Below, in pieces: positions 48,993 to 60,776 of a DNA stretch of 64,000 nucleotides. The position numbers were made by a program, and so were the translations under genes. The first letter of the stretch is position 1, and each line of letters opens with the position of its first letter. This DNA is from Thalassia testudinum (taxonomy: Eukaryota > Streptophyta > Magnoliopsida > Alismatales > Hydrocharitaceae): positions 31,982,501-32,046,500 of the forward strand of contig JAZHRO010000026.1 in assembly GCA_037157565.1 (NCBI GenBank). Reading direction: 5' to 3'. The notes beneath the pieces are model-generated. The model saw nothing but the letters and a program-made list of their open reading frames with translations. It made no database searches and was not told the origin of the DNA.

Positions 48993-49030
48993 ATCATCTA
49001 TCCGATTTCGACAACCCTTGGATGAGCCCT
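48993..49030 (+). pseudogene. RT fragment of element A between F and H
   Basis: ATCATC plus the following bases reads I-I-Y-P-I-S, then after a one-base loss D-N-P-W-M-S-P, matching IIYSISDSPWVS in G and IIYPIFDSQWVS in F. It bridges the F and H insertions. The last five bases, GCCCT, are H's target duplication. Confidence 0.85.
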
Positions 49031-50695
49031 TGTTGGAACAGCGAAGTACTACGCTATTGTATTTGGTTTTGAAAACCTGTCGTTGCAGTTTGAATAGCGA
49101 AGAACTCAGGTTCAAGAAATAAAATTTATACCAGAATAGAAATCCCGGGTCGAACTCAGGGAGGCTACGTCGATCCAAATTCACAATTATATCTTTTTTT
49201 CGTGTTTTTGTTAAAAAGAGGAGTAATTGCAATGAAATGAAGCACTATAAACAATCAGAGGAAGAGAGAGAGAGAGAGAACATCCACTTGATACTTCAAA
49301 ATGTTTATACAACTAAGCGAGAAATTACACTAGGAAGCAGGAAAACTATTACAACTAGAACATATGAAAATTCTACTCTAGAAAGTAGGAAAAAGGAATG
49401 GGAGAGAGAAGTTATCCTCCTCGATGATTGCTTGGAGGACGAGTCAGACGAGACGACGCCTGGAAGATGAAGAACGGAGCGGGAAGAAGGAGATTGAGGC
49501 AGGAAGAACGGGAACGAGGCAGCACGTCATCGTCATCGCGGGATCCGCTTCCGAAATGGAGCCGAAAACTTGACTTTATCTCTTGAGGAGCATCCCTGGT
49601 GTGGGACAAGCTTCTCTTGAGCTTTGGAGAGGGAGAGAAGAGAAGGAAGGGATGAGAAATTCGTATGGAAGAGGTCTCCTTTTATAGTTGCAAGGAGTGA
49701 GGGATGGTTGATTCAGGACCTTTAGTGACGGATAAATCTGTCACTAAAGGCTTAAATGTGGCCTTCGTGGGCAACGCTCGCGCGCCCGCTCGCCTCCCAC
49801 GCGTGAAACGCGCACTTCACTCAGCTGCCCATGTTCTTCAGATCTTAGCCATCTGATCGTGAGATCGGACGGCTTAACTAGCTCCTCGTCGTGACTTAAC
49901 TGCGCGCTCCTTGCGCATGCGATCCCGGGTCACGCAGGGGCGTCAGATAGTGCATGGGTGCTATCGGCCGCGAGGCGCCGTTGGATCTTTATCGCACGGT
50001 TGATCGCACTCGCACACCTACTCCAATTGAGGCGTGCGAGGGCTCGATCCCGTGCCTCCTCGTCTGAATTAGGCGCTCAACCAACGTGCTACAGGCGCAT
50101 TTGTGTCGAGCACACAACTCAAGAGCACGCACCTCGCAGCCGTTGGATCTTGATCCAATGGCAGAGAAGTGCTGGTGAGAAGTGCTTCAGCAACTGCGTG
50201 CGGCCGGTTGGGCAGCTAAGATGGCGCCATGTGGCGCCATCTTGGCTGTCCATCTTCTAAGTGATGTAGATGGTGCCATGGGTATCGGATTGGATCGATT
50301 TTCATGCCGTTAGGCTGCGATCGTTGATCCAAATCCATCCATGCAGTCGGATTTATCGTATGAAGTGCAGATTAACACCATCTTGGCCCTTGATCTTCTA
50401 GGGTTCCTCTGTCTCTATATGATGCTACGGATATCCGATTAGGGCGATCTTGGAGTTGTTGAACTCCAATCGTCTCCCTGATCAGATTCGTACGGTTGGA
50501 TCTTCAATCCAAGGCCCCGATAAAAGGTTGCCCTGTCCCTGACCATAAAAAGGAGACAATTAACCTACCTTTTATTCAGACTAATCTAAATGCAAGATGA
50601 TACATGTTATGTAATATTTATAGCATGTAATGCAATTCTATGCTTAAAAACACGCATAAATAGACATTTTATGTAATATAAACATGTTTACATCA
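49031..50695 (-). mobile_element. Solo LTR H, minus orientation, in A's RT
   Basis: It starts TGTTGGAACAGC and ends TTTACATCA, flanked by GCCCT at 49026-49030 and 50696-50700, 1665 bp. The block GGTCGAACTCAGGGAGGC near the left edge and a TATA box (CTATAAAA on the minus strand, 49680-49687) show minus orientation. A G-box-like palindrome (one central change, CATGTGG) is at 50220-50241, and a 12-bp palindrome TAAACATGTTTA near the tip at 50679-50690. No internal region is present. Related to I, K and F in U3. Confidence 0.9.
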
Positions 50696-51317
50696 GCCCT
50701 ACACAAGTGGTACCAAAGAAAGAGGGGCTCATTGTTGTCACAAATGAACAAGGCAAGTCCATCCCCACCTGCATTACCACTGCATGGCGTGTGTGTATAG
50801 ATTATAGGAAGCTGAATGAGGCTACCAAGAAAGATCATTTCCCCCTGCCATTCATTGACTAGATTCTCGAGCAACTAGTAGGGCGAAAATATTTATGCTT
50901 CCTAGATAGATATTCAAGATACAACCAGGTCGCTATAGCTCCAGAGAATCAGGAGAAGACCACATTTACCTGCCCATATGGCACGTTTGTATTCCGCCGT
51001 ATGCCATTTGGGTTGTGCAACGCACCCTCTACCTTTTAGCATTGCATGCTAGCCATCTTTTCGAAGATGGTGGGTGAATACCTGGAGGTCTTTGTGGATG
51101 ACTTTTCCATTTTTGGAAACTCATTCGACCGTTGCCTTAGCAACTTGGAGAAAATCCTGAAGTGATGCATCAAGGTCAACCTTGTGCTAAGTTGGGAAAA
51201 GAGCCATTTCATGGATCAAGAAGGGATTGTCCTCGATCACATCGTTTCGCAATGGGGCATAGAAGTCGACCGAGCTAAAGTTGACTTGATATCCAAACTC
51301 CCACCCCCTAGCTCAGT
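50696..51317 (+). pseudogene. RT core of element A
   Basis: After H the RT reads [20 protein letters not shown], then [20 protein letters not shown], an FID-stop-ILEQLV junction (stop near 50860), FVFRRMPFGLCNAPSTF, and a changed catalytic box F-V-D-D at about 51091-51102 (Met to Val). Further stops follow near 51038 and 51163. It ends with SKLPPPSSV, joining K-Q-I-R-S at 52719 after solo LTR I. One frame is kept over about 600 bp, with stops but no shift that I can see. Confidence 0.9.
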
Positions 51318-52713
51318 TGATGAAGGCACATTTAATTAGGATAAACTGTTTATTTATGCATGTTCCCAAGTTTAGACATGCATTCCATGTTATAAATATT
51401 GCATAACATGCATCATTCTGCATTTTGAGTAGTTTGTATAAATTTTAGGTTAATTACGTTCTTTTATGGCTAGGAGAGAAGGAGATTTAATTCGGAGCCT
51501 CGTATTGATGATCCAACCGTATGGATCTGATCAAGAAGACGATCGGAGTCCAACGCCTCTGAAATTGTCTTCATCAGAGTCCCATAGCACCTTATGCAGT
51601 CCAAGGAAGATCAATGGCCAAGGGACTAGGTGATGCAATTCAAAACTTCAAATGATAAATCTGATCGCATGGATGGATTCAAGTCGATGATCACAGCCTA
51701 ACGGCGTAAAATCGACTCAATCAGACTTTTGTAGCAGTCCCTACAAAGGAAAGAAGATAGACGGCCCAGATTGCGTCACGTGGTGCTATCCAGGCTACCA
51801 ATAGGCGCACACAGCAGCAAGTGCATGGAGGTAGCGTGGCACGCGTAGCGCATGGGGGTAGCACAGCGCATAGAGGTAGCAAGCGCCAGCGGGCATGCGC
51901 AACATGAGCGCCCATGGGGCACGTGAGCTGGAGCTTTAACGACGCTTGCAGCGGATCTTCAGCAACGTTTATGGATGTCACTAAATGTCCCATGTACGAA
52001 GTGGATCCTTTCCTCCACTATAAAAGGACCGCTACCCCTCCCATTCTTCTTGATCTCTTCCTTTCTCTCCCTCACCACCTCCAAGGCTCTAGAGAGAGCT
52101 TGTCCCAAACCCGGGATGCTCCTCTAGAGTAGAAAAGAATGATTTTTTCCCACCTCTCATCCCCCTTCCAATGGCCGACCTCTCACCACCTTCGGGAAGA
52201 AGATCTTTACCGTGACAACATCCTGCCTTGTCCTCCTCCCTCCACTGCCGTTCTCCTTCGTCCAGCTATGCCCCACCTTCCTTTAGGATGTCGTCAGAGC
52301 GAGTCATCCTCCAAGCGACTGTCGAGGGAGACTCTTCTCACCTCTTTCTATCTTTATTGCTTTTGTAGTGTAGTTTTCCGGTTTCCTATCTGTTACAAAC
52401 ACTTGTTTAGATATATGTGATATGTTCCTCTCTCTTTTTCTCTCTCTCCCTCTCTCATTTTGCAAGTAGATTAGCTAGATATTATCAACTTGATCTCTTG
52501 TCTTATAAAATACCAAAAAATCTCAAAAGATAAAAACACCAAAAATAAATAAAATCGAAAGCACGGATTTCAAAACCAAGCGTTTGCCTCCCTGTGTTCA
52601 ACCCTAGACTCCCTTGGAGTTTCAGTATAAATTTTATCTGGTAGTGATTTTTGCGACTACGACGATGGGTTCTCCCAAAACCCTGATTTTACATCGTGAA
52701 AACACTCTCATCA
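51318..52713 (+). mobile_element. Solo LTR I in A's RT
   Basis: It starts TGATGAAGGC and ends CTCATCA, flanked by TCAGT at 51313-51317 and 52714-52718, 1396 bp. The TATA box TATAAAAG is at 52019-52026. A G-box palindrome with some mismatches is at 51769-51790, 451 bp from the tip. A CT run is at about 52428-52458. The end region has CCTCCCTGTGTTCAACCC. It is related to H read in the opposite direction. No primer-binding site or coding region is present. Confidence 0.9.
52019..52026 (+). promoter_or_regulatory. TATA box of solo LTR I
   Basis: TATAAAAG followed by GACCGCTACC. Position about 700 bp into the LTR. Confidence 0.6.
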
Positions 52714-54650
52714 TCAGTCAAACAAATAAGATCTTTCCTAGCTAACAGTTGGCTTTTACAGAAGGTTCATAAAAGACTTCTCAAAGACATCCAAGCCCTT
52801 AACTAACCTTCTAGCCAACGATGTGCAATTTGACATGACACCTGATTGCATCCAAGCCCACACCACTTTAAGGGATACAAGCTCGACTGCACCTATTTTA
52901 CAACCCCTAGACCAGTCCCAAGACTTTGAGATAATGTGCGATGCATCAGACTTTGCTATTGGAGTTGTCCTAGGACAAAGATGAGAGAATAAACCTATGA
53001 TGATCTACTACACGAGCAAAACCTTAGATGAAGCTCAATAGAATTACACTGTCACAAAAAAGGAGTTGCTCACCGTAATTTTTGGATTGGAAAAGTTCAG
53101 ATCATACCTTCTAGGATCCCACATAATAATTTACACTGACCACTTGGCTATCCGACACTTGTTAGCCAAAAAGGATGCAAAACCTAGGCTGATCAGATGG
53201 ATCCTACTCCTGCAGGAATTTGACCTAGAAATACGTGACAAGGCTAGATCCAAAAATGTCATAGCCAACCACTTATCAAGAATTAGCCTAAAAAATATCG
53301 GATCTTCATTGCCTGTGACTGATACATTTCCTAATGAACATATTCTAGCCGTTCATGGAAAGAATCTCCTTTGGTATGCAAACCTGGTTAACTACTTAGT
53401 TGTAGGGCAGATTTCACACGGCTGGTCTAAACAACAGCGAGACAAGTTCTTGGTTGAGACCAAACATTATTTTTGGGATGATCCCATGTTGTTAGACTTT
53501 GTGCCAAACAGATCATCAGGAGATGCATCCCCGGGGATGAGGTTCAAAGTGTGTTATTCTTCTATCATGACCAAGCATGTGGTGGACACTTCTTCGGAAA
53601 ATAGACAGCTGCAAAAGTTTTGCAGTCTAATTTTTATTGGCCAACACTATTCAAGGACGCACACAACTTTGCTAGAACCTGCACAAGATGTCAGACTCTT
53701 GGGACCATGACCAAAAAGGATATGATGCCTCTCTAGCCCATTCTTATCATCAAAATATTCGATGTCTGGGGAATTGATTTCATGGGTCCCTTCCCACCAT
53801 CCAACGACTTCGAGTATATACTAGTCGTGGTGAACTACGTCTCGAAATGGATCGAAGCCATGCCTACCCAAAAATGTGATCATAAGCTTGTCATGGATTT
53901 TGTTAGGAAGAACATCTTCTCCCGATTCGAGATACCCAAGGCCATGATCTGCGATGGTGGGAACCACTTTATTAATGCCCAATTTCGTACTCTACTTAGA
54001 AAATATGGGGTTACTCACTGCATTGCCACCCTGTATCACCCGCAAACGAATGGGCAAACTAAGGGCTGAAATAGGCAAATTAAGAATATCTAATAGAAGA
54101 CCGTAAGACCTGACCGGAAGGATTGGTCCACCCGACTAGATGACACCCTCTGAAGATAAAGGATTCCTTATAAGATTGCTATCAGCATGTCACCATACTG
54201 ATTGGTGTTTGGCAAAGCTTGCCACCTTCCAGTTGAGTTAGAGCACCGAGTATATTGGGCTGTCAAACAATGCAATATGGATTCCCATATGGTCGGCACC
54301 CAAAGAAAGCTCCAGCTCTCCGAGCTTGAGGAAATTCGTTGGGATGCTTATGAGAATAGTAGATTACATAAATAAAAGATGAGAGTTGTCCACAACCAGC
54401 ACATTAATAGAAAAACCTTCGAGCCAAATCAACAAGTTTGGCTTTTTAATGTAAGACTTAAACTCTTTCCCGAGAAGTTAAGATCCAAGTGGATGGGACC
54501 TTACCGGGTGGTCAAACCATTTTCCAACGGGGCGATAGAAATTGTTGAACCTAAGGCCAGGCAAACATTTACAGTTAACTAACAAAGATTAAAACATTTT
54601 CTTACCCAAGTACCCCTGAAGGAAGTTGTAACCCTCATTAAGGGTTAACT
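52714..54650 (+). pseudogene. RT end, RNase H and integrase of element A, with stops
   Basis: The RT end (F-Y-R-R-F-I-K-D-F-S type, shifted) starts at 52719. RNase H follows with FEIMCDASDFAIGVVLGQ (about 52930-52980), [20 protein letters not shown] and [14 protein letters not shown], and ends near 53285. The integrase HHCC part is shifted near 53540-53700. The core has [29 protein letters not shown] (second Asp intact) and [13 protein letters not shown], where the catalytic Glu is Lys (AAG at 54061-54063). A stop and several more follow. The C-terminal block LRSKWMGPYRVVKPFSNGA is at 54480-54535. The end near 54648 is V-V-T-L-I-K-G then stop. Confidence 0.9.
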
Positions 54651-55092
54651 TAGAGCTTCACCCAGTTGGAGGCAATAAACCCAACGCTTTTTGGGAGGCA
54701 ACCCAGGATTCAAGTTGACTGGTTACAAAGTTGAAACTCAGGTGATTTCTATACTTACTCCCTTGCATGTATTTATTTTTGCAATGAGGACATTGTGCTA
54801 GATAGGCATGGAGGAGGGGGGGTAATTCTTATTTTCTGGGCACAAATTTGTTAGCTTGAATTAATTGTCATTATTTTTGTTAAAAAAAAAGTTTGTTGTA
54901 ATAAAGAAGAGATAGGAAGTTTGGGCACCGAATTCTACCTACCTTAGGAAATACTACAGCTAGGATCTTTTCACTAGGACTCTTCTGGTCGAGCAGCTTA
55001 ATTAGTCGAGATGTTTATTAAGATATAGAATCGTTCCTTTGGTCCTTGCAACTTAATTTAACTACAATAAAGTAAATAAAGTGGGGTGTAAG
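54651..55092 (+). other. 3' non-coding region of element A with purine tract
   Basis: It follows the integrase. AACCCAACGCTTTTTGGGAGGC (in part) parallels G. The conserved signal ATGAGGACATTGTGC and the tract AGGCATGGAGGAGGGGGGGT lie at 54784-54823. No gene. The next element (J) begins at 55093, so the rest of this region and A's 3' LTR are not seen. Confidence 0.7.
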
Positions 55093-56088
55093 CGATAAAT
55101 GCCAGTTTATCATCATTCTTATGCCCCAAAACAAACCTAGCCCTTAGGATTTTAACTCCACAAATGGGTTTCTAGGTTGCAATTAGGCATCAAATAGGTT
55201 AGGCATGCATTGCATGATTTTGAGTATTTTTGACACGTTTATTTGAGTGTTAGGGATGAACAAATAGTCAGATCCCTAAAACCCTAGCATTCAAGAAGGC
55301 AACAGGTGAAGAAGAAGCTCAATTTAGCTAAACCTCAGCTAAATCCAACTCATCATAACTGAATACCAACTCACTTGGGTTAGGGTTATCTCTCTTAAGC
55401 TCCATTTAGCTCATCTTAGCTGGATGGCAGCTCAGGGTAGCTCAACTTAGCTCAACTTGGCCCAAGTTAGCTCAAATCCAACTCAACTTAGTTGAGTCTA
55501 GCTCCTCTTAGCTCCAATCAGTTCACTGGGAGCTATAGCTAGCTCAGCTAAGTTGATAGGAGTCCACCTCAGCTCAGGTCCAGCTACTTCCAACTCTACT
55601 CAACTAGGTCAATTGAAGATGACCACAACTAGCTTAGCCCAGCTCAATTCCAGTTCCTGGAGAGTCCATTCAGCTCAACCTAGTTGAGCTAAGCTGTTTA
55701 ACCTAAGCTAGCTACTCCAGCTAGCTAGGTTATCTCCGGGAAGATTAGACTCAGCTCACCTCAGCTCAATTCAGCAGAAGCCATCTTGCTTTAGCTTGGC
55801 CTAGCAACTTGCAAAGAACTAGCAAGCTAAGCCAGCTAAGGTATCTCCTTGCTATTCTCTTCAGCAGCCACTAGCTCCAGTGTTGCTCCAGACAATTCTT
55901 CCTCAGCTCCTCTTCCCTAAACCCTAGCTCCCTCCTCTACTACCCTACTAGTTAAGCTAGCTTAGCTTAGCAGCACCTAAGCTCTCCACTCCATGGTCAT
56001 CCACCACCTACCTAAAACCCTAACCTAACTCCACCTTAACTCTACTCCAAGTCCACCACCTAAACAAGCTACCTACTCCACTCATAGT

Positions 56089-56670
56089 TGGCGCCACCAA
56101 CCTTCACACCTTCTCACACACCACCTTCAAGAGCCACCAAAAGTGGCACCAACTACACCCAAGAGCCACCACAAAAGTGGCGCCAACCTTTCCCTCCAAA
56201 ACCCCTTCACATCACCACCATCCATCTCCCATAAACCTATCTCCACCATCCACCTAACCCCCCTTCTAGAAAATCATTTTGGCACCAAAAATAAACACCT
56301 TTCCACCACCATAACCACCTCCCAACCACCATAAGTTGGCACCAAAATATCCTACCCACATCCCTACAAGTTGGTGCCAACATCTACCATAATCCTAACA
56401 CCACACCTAACCCTATGACCAAATCATAGCCCTCTCGTTTGGCGCCAACTTCTAGAACATAGAGTTGGCGTCAACATCAACCTCACCACACCTAAACAAC
56501 CACCTAACACACCCCCTCATGTGGTGCCAATAAACCCTAGCCCTCCATCCCATAACTTCCACCCTACAACGTCATCCTAACCCTACAACACATCACACTA
56601 ACCCTTAACCCTAGTTCCTATTAAAGATGGTGCCAACCATCAAAGAATCCCTTCATTTTGGCACCATCAA
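56089..56670. promoter_or_regulatory. TGGCGCCA-type palindrome array in J U3
   Basis: About eleven copies of TGG(C/T)(G/A)CCA, often as TTGGCGCCAA or TTTTGGCACCAAAA, spread over about 580 bp just upstream of the TATA box. Decayed forms mostly differ at the CpG. The full form resembles an E2F-type site (TTTGGCGC), an inference from motif only. Confidence 0.6.
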
Positions 56671-56754
56671 TCCTAGCCCTAGGATCTCCTAACCACCCTC
56701 TATGAGCCATCTTAGCCATCCTTTCCTTAACCATACCTAGCCCTTGAAACCTTC

Positions 56755-56761
56755 TATAAAA
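56755..56761 (+). promoter_or_regulatory. TATA box of J LTR
   Basis: TATAAAA, about 1660 bp into the LTR; the counterpart in M is TATATAAA on the minus strand at about 62629-62636. Confidence 0.55.
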
Positions 56762-57700
56762 AGGCCAATAACCACCACCATGACCTTCACATTTGGCTCC
56801 ACTAATCCACTCATATTTCCACCTTCATTCCATCATCTCCATGGCCAAGAGAAGAAGTAGAAGAAGAAGATTAAGGGGACACTCTGCCCCCTTGGTGCCT
56901 TCCCCTCTTCGCTTCTCTCTTGTGCCCACGCTAGCCAGAGGACAAGCCAGGTAGGAGGACATCCAGGAGGAGGTCTTGAGGGTGGTGCACACCCACCCTA
57001 GGAGGAGTCTTTTGGGTAGAATTCTTCCACCCTTGGAGGAGCAAGGGCACGCCCATCTAGGGCTTGCCAAGGAGAAAGTAGCACCTCTGGAGGAGCACTT
57101 CAAAGAAGGAGTTTGAAAGATTCTTTTCAAGCCCATGAGCAACTGAGCTTGGAGCAAGGATCTTCTCCTCTTCACCATCATCACAGGAGGATTAGTGTTT
57201 TTTCAATTTTTGTATTTTTATTTCGAGTAGTAGAAGCATTCCTCTACTAGCGATTTTGTAAAACTTTTCTTCCTTTATATAAAGTTGCCTTTTCTACAAT
57301 TGTTGTTTGCATCTTAAGTAATTGTCTTTTCTAGCACTTTTTCACTCCCTCTCTCTAATTACCCTAGGTCTCCACGTACCTAGGGTAAGCTTAGAGAGAG
57401 GTTTCTTTTGTCACTTAGGTGTTAGCCTTAGCAATTTAGGTGGTCTTTTTTCCCGCTCATAATTTCGTAGTTGCCCATTATTTCAAAAATCCAAAAAAGA
57501 AATCTTATATTCAAAATCACAAAAAGAAAGTTGATTTCTAGATTTGAGCAAGAGTGTTTTAAAGTGCATTCCTACCTCCCTTGGGATGATTCGAATACTT
57601 TCCCAAGTACTCGATTTTACAAATTTTAAAAGCGATCAGATTTACACGTTACAACGATAAAAACCCTAATTTCAAATTACGCTTTTCTCACATCACTTTT

Positions 57701-57718
57701 TGGCACTATTGCCAGGGA
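57701..57718 (+). other. Primer-binding site of element J (tRNA-Asp type)
   Basis: TGGCACTATTGCCAGGGA, 5 bp after the LTR end, matches the Asp-tRNA site at 14 of 18 positions, all differences transitions. It shows that J is a + strand Athila-type element rather than a solo LTR. Confidence 0.8.
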
Positions 57719-59013
57719 GGCACAGCTTTGCATTTTCATATTTCTCTTGCTTGATACGCAGATCTCATCCCCTTCTCTTTCTTTCATCTTGTGTGTACAA
57801 ACACTACAAGAAGAAGGAAGGATTTTAGAAGCGAAAGCTTAAAGTCCCTTTTCTTCCCACGAATTCAAGGTTAATGTCATCTTCCTTGTCATATAATCTC
57901 TCTTAAAAACTATCAAAAAACATTAAATTAGGCTTTCAGAATCAAAAATATTAAAATTAGGTAGAGTGGTACCTTTAAAAATTCATTGCTTGCTTGTTTG
58001 AATCATTTAACATCACTCTACCTTAAGTGTTGGTATTCTGATTTTCGAGTCAAGACTTCTGTCCAGACTTCTAAAATCAATTCGCGACACCATAGGCCTC
58101 GCAAAATCTTCAAATTTCACCCAAAGATTTCAAATCAAGTCAAGAACATTTTTTTCAAATTTTAAAGCATTTGGAGTTGTAGAGAATTTTTAAAATTCAC
58201 GGACCACATGGGGGACATCTACTCTGATTTCATATTTTGTTACTGTCCACGAATTTTAGGAATTTTTCTACTTGTCCAATTTCTATGAAATTTAGCTTTT
58301 TGGAATACTTGTAAAATTCTACATAACATACAAAATCACAAAAATTTTGGTGGCCAGTGGTGGTACTGAAAAGTCCAAAATATCCACGAATATCATTTCT
58401 AGACTTTGACACTAGCACAAAAAAAATCTCAAAAAAATAACAAACGAATTCCTAAAATCATAAAAAAATATTTTTTAGAATCCTTGTTTTATTTTCCTTC
58501 CAATAGTGGTGTTGTTTGCTCTGTTTGGACCACTACTTAATAAGAAAAGCCTAAAAAGATTCACTGATAGTTAAATTTCTACTTAGGGTTCAAATCAATT
58601 AGGGTTTCTCTTCATTTTTTCTAGTCCTAGATTGTAAAGGAAACCTACATTCACCAATACAACTTGATTTCTCTTTGATTGTGGAACTCAAACTTATTTG
58701 AATTCATCAAAAGAAAACCCTAAAAGGACATTAATCTAAATCAAATCCTAAAAGAAAAAAAAATGACAAAAATTGTGTGACAATTTGATTTGGCATTGGA
58801 CTCACTCCATCCAATTTGCACACACAAAAAAAAATTGAAATGATAGGGCATTACCCCAATTGACGCCCTCCACATTCCTGTGCACATTCAAACACCTAAG
58901 CCTAAGTTAAAACAAGTAGTCATTTGACCACTTAAGGACTTCATCAAAAATTAGGCTTGATATCCAATATATAAGAATTACTAAGCATTCCTAATTCCTT
59001 TTAAGACAGCGAC
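57719..59013 (+). other. Untranslated leader of element J
   Basis: About 1.3 kb, A/T-rich with runs at 58420-58480, 58755-58765 and 58825-58835. No gene is seen. Its length fits the leaders of A, F and G. J's gag would follow, but the region is broken by K and L and no gag is found. Confidence 0.6.
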
Positions 59014-60320
59014 TGTTGAAGAGGAAAATCTACACAAAAAGGTTTGAGTTTGGAAAACCAGTCATCATAGCATAATTTGCAAGAAAAATCGTCAACAAAT
59101 AATTTAACCGAAACTCAAAAGGAATTCTAGGTCGAACACAGGAAGGCAGACGTTTGATTAGAAATCACGTTTGTTTTGTTGTCATGAAGCATATTAGCTA
59201 GTTGAATTCAATCTACGCTAGCTATCTACTTAAAGAATAATTAATAGAAGAGGGAAAAAAGAATGATACAAATAAAGAAAAATAGAGAGAGAATGAACAC
59301 GAATTTCATAACCACAATATTATGTCTATTACAACTAACCACTATAGTAGAAAGCAGGAAATCTACACTGAAAAGCGGTAAAAGAGAAGGTGGAAAGAAG
59401 TTATCCTCCTCGATGGCTACTTGGAGGACGAGCCATGTTGACGGAGCGCCTGGACGAAGCTGGTGAGATGCGGAACGAGGGAGAACAAGGACAGACAACG
59501 GGGCAGGGCAATGTCGTAGCGGGGTCCACTTCCCGAACAACAGTGAGAAGACAACCGCAGGATGCTCCACAAAGGAGGTGAGAAGATGGAAAATTATTTT
59601 TGTAACTCTAATGGAGCATGTCGGGTTTGGGACCAACTTATAGAGCCTTTGAGGGGGTGAGAGAAGAGAGGAAGGGATGAAGAATTCAAGTGGTAGGGGT
59701 CTCCTTTTATAGTTGTAGGGATTGAGGGCAATTTGGTCATTTTACGCTTTAAAACATTAATTCAAGGTCTTTAGTGACGGATTTAAGCAGCACTAAAGAC
59801 CCCAAACGTGGGCTTAGTGCACGTGCACCCACCGCCTTCTCGCCTTTTGCCTTTGTCAACGCACGCCCACGATCTCGCGATCTCAGCCATCCGATCGCGA
59901 GATTGGACAGCTTAAACGCACGCGCTTCATCGCGTGCTTGTGCGTGCGATTGCGCATCAACGACACGTTGGATTACTCGTACGAGCCCCGAGCCCATCCG
60001 TGTGGCCACGTGGCTGCTCCATCCGTCGTCCGCTCCGCATCCAACGAACGAATTTCACCCGTGTTTTTAATTTAAGGTGCACGCGGCTTGAACGCACAAC
60101 CTCTGCATCGCCCACAGGTGTGTGATCGCTACGCTATCATGATGTTTTGATGAGAAGACAACTTCGACTCCATTACTCACAGCCCTTGAATCTTGATCCA
60201 ACGACTGTGATTGCTCGACAACGTCTCAACATTGAGTTGTGAAAGCAGTTGAGGATCAATTTCAGTCATTGGATAATGATCCGATAGCTAAGATACGATG
60301 GCGCGGTTGAGAAGAGAGCA
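59014..60320 (-). mobile_element. LTR K, minus orientation, related to H; possibly truncated
   Basis: It starts TGTTGAAGAGG; near that edge is GGTCGAACACAGGAAGGCAG, as in H. The TATA box (CTATAAAA on the minus strand) is at 59705-59712. Shared H blocks continue to about 60308 (AGCTAAGAT...GATGGCGC), where homology stops inside the G-box palindrome. If the LTR goes on to GAGAGCA at 60320, GCGAC (59009-59013) and GCAAC (60321-60325) would be a target duplication with one mismatch. Otherwise it is a truncated LTR missing about 450 bp of U3. Short frames in it are not genes. Confidence 0.55.
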
Positions 60321-60776
60321 GCAACGGCGGGTCCTTATACTCAAAGAGAACTCTAAGGTCTAAGCATCTTTATGTGTGAAATGTGACAGACTCACTGATC
60401 GGCGATTAGAACAGACTTCAAGTTTCTACGCCCCTAGGTGACCTTAAAAAGGAATTCTACCTAAAGGTATATCTATCTGTCCGGTAGCTTTCTCCCTACT
60501 TTTATTATAATGGGGTCAACATAAGGGCGAACCTAGTGTATATCTCCCCAATGTATTCTACTTCTCCACTTCTTCCTAAGTGCTTGGATTAAACGTGCAT
60601 TTTTGTGTGTTGGGTTCTGGACAACCGACCAATGGGCTATTACCCACGATAACTTGCCAGCCATACTCGTGCAGTGAAGTGTGGCTTATTTCTCTTTTGC
60701 TTTTCTTTTCTTCTTTTCTATTTTTCTTTCTCTTTTTGGATATTTTTCTCTTCTTTTTTTTTTCTAAATAGGTGGC
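60321..60776. other. Unassigned non-coding stretch between K and L
   Basis: About 450 bp, ending in a long pyrimidine tract (about 60690-60765). It may be the rest of J's leader or the 3' region of another Athila. No protein domain or LTR edge is recognised. Confidence 0.4.

Larger units (their letters stand above)
55093..57695 (+). repeat. 5' LTR of element J
   Basis: 2603 bp from CGATAAATGCCAGTTTATCA (first base changed from T; compare the inverted copy M) to CACATCA, directly before a primer-binding site. U3 holds an AGCT-rich stretch (about 55390-55830), then about eleven TGGCGCCA-like palindromes (56089-56670), then a TATA box at 56755-56761. Downstream frames, such as 56825-57184 on the other strand, are LTR sequence. 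Confidence 0.85.
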
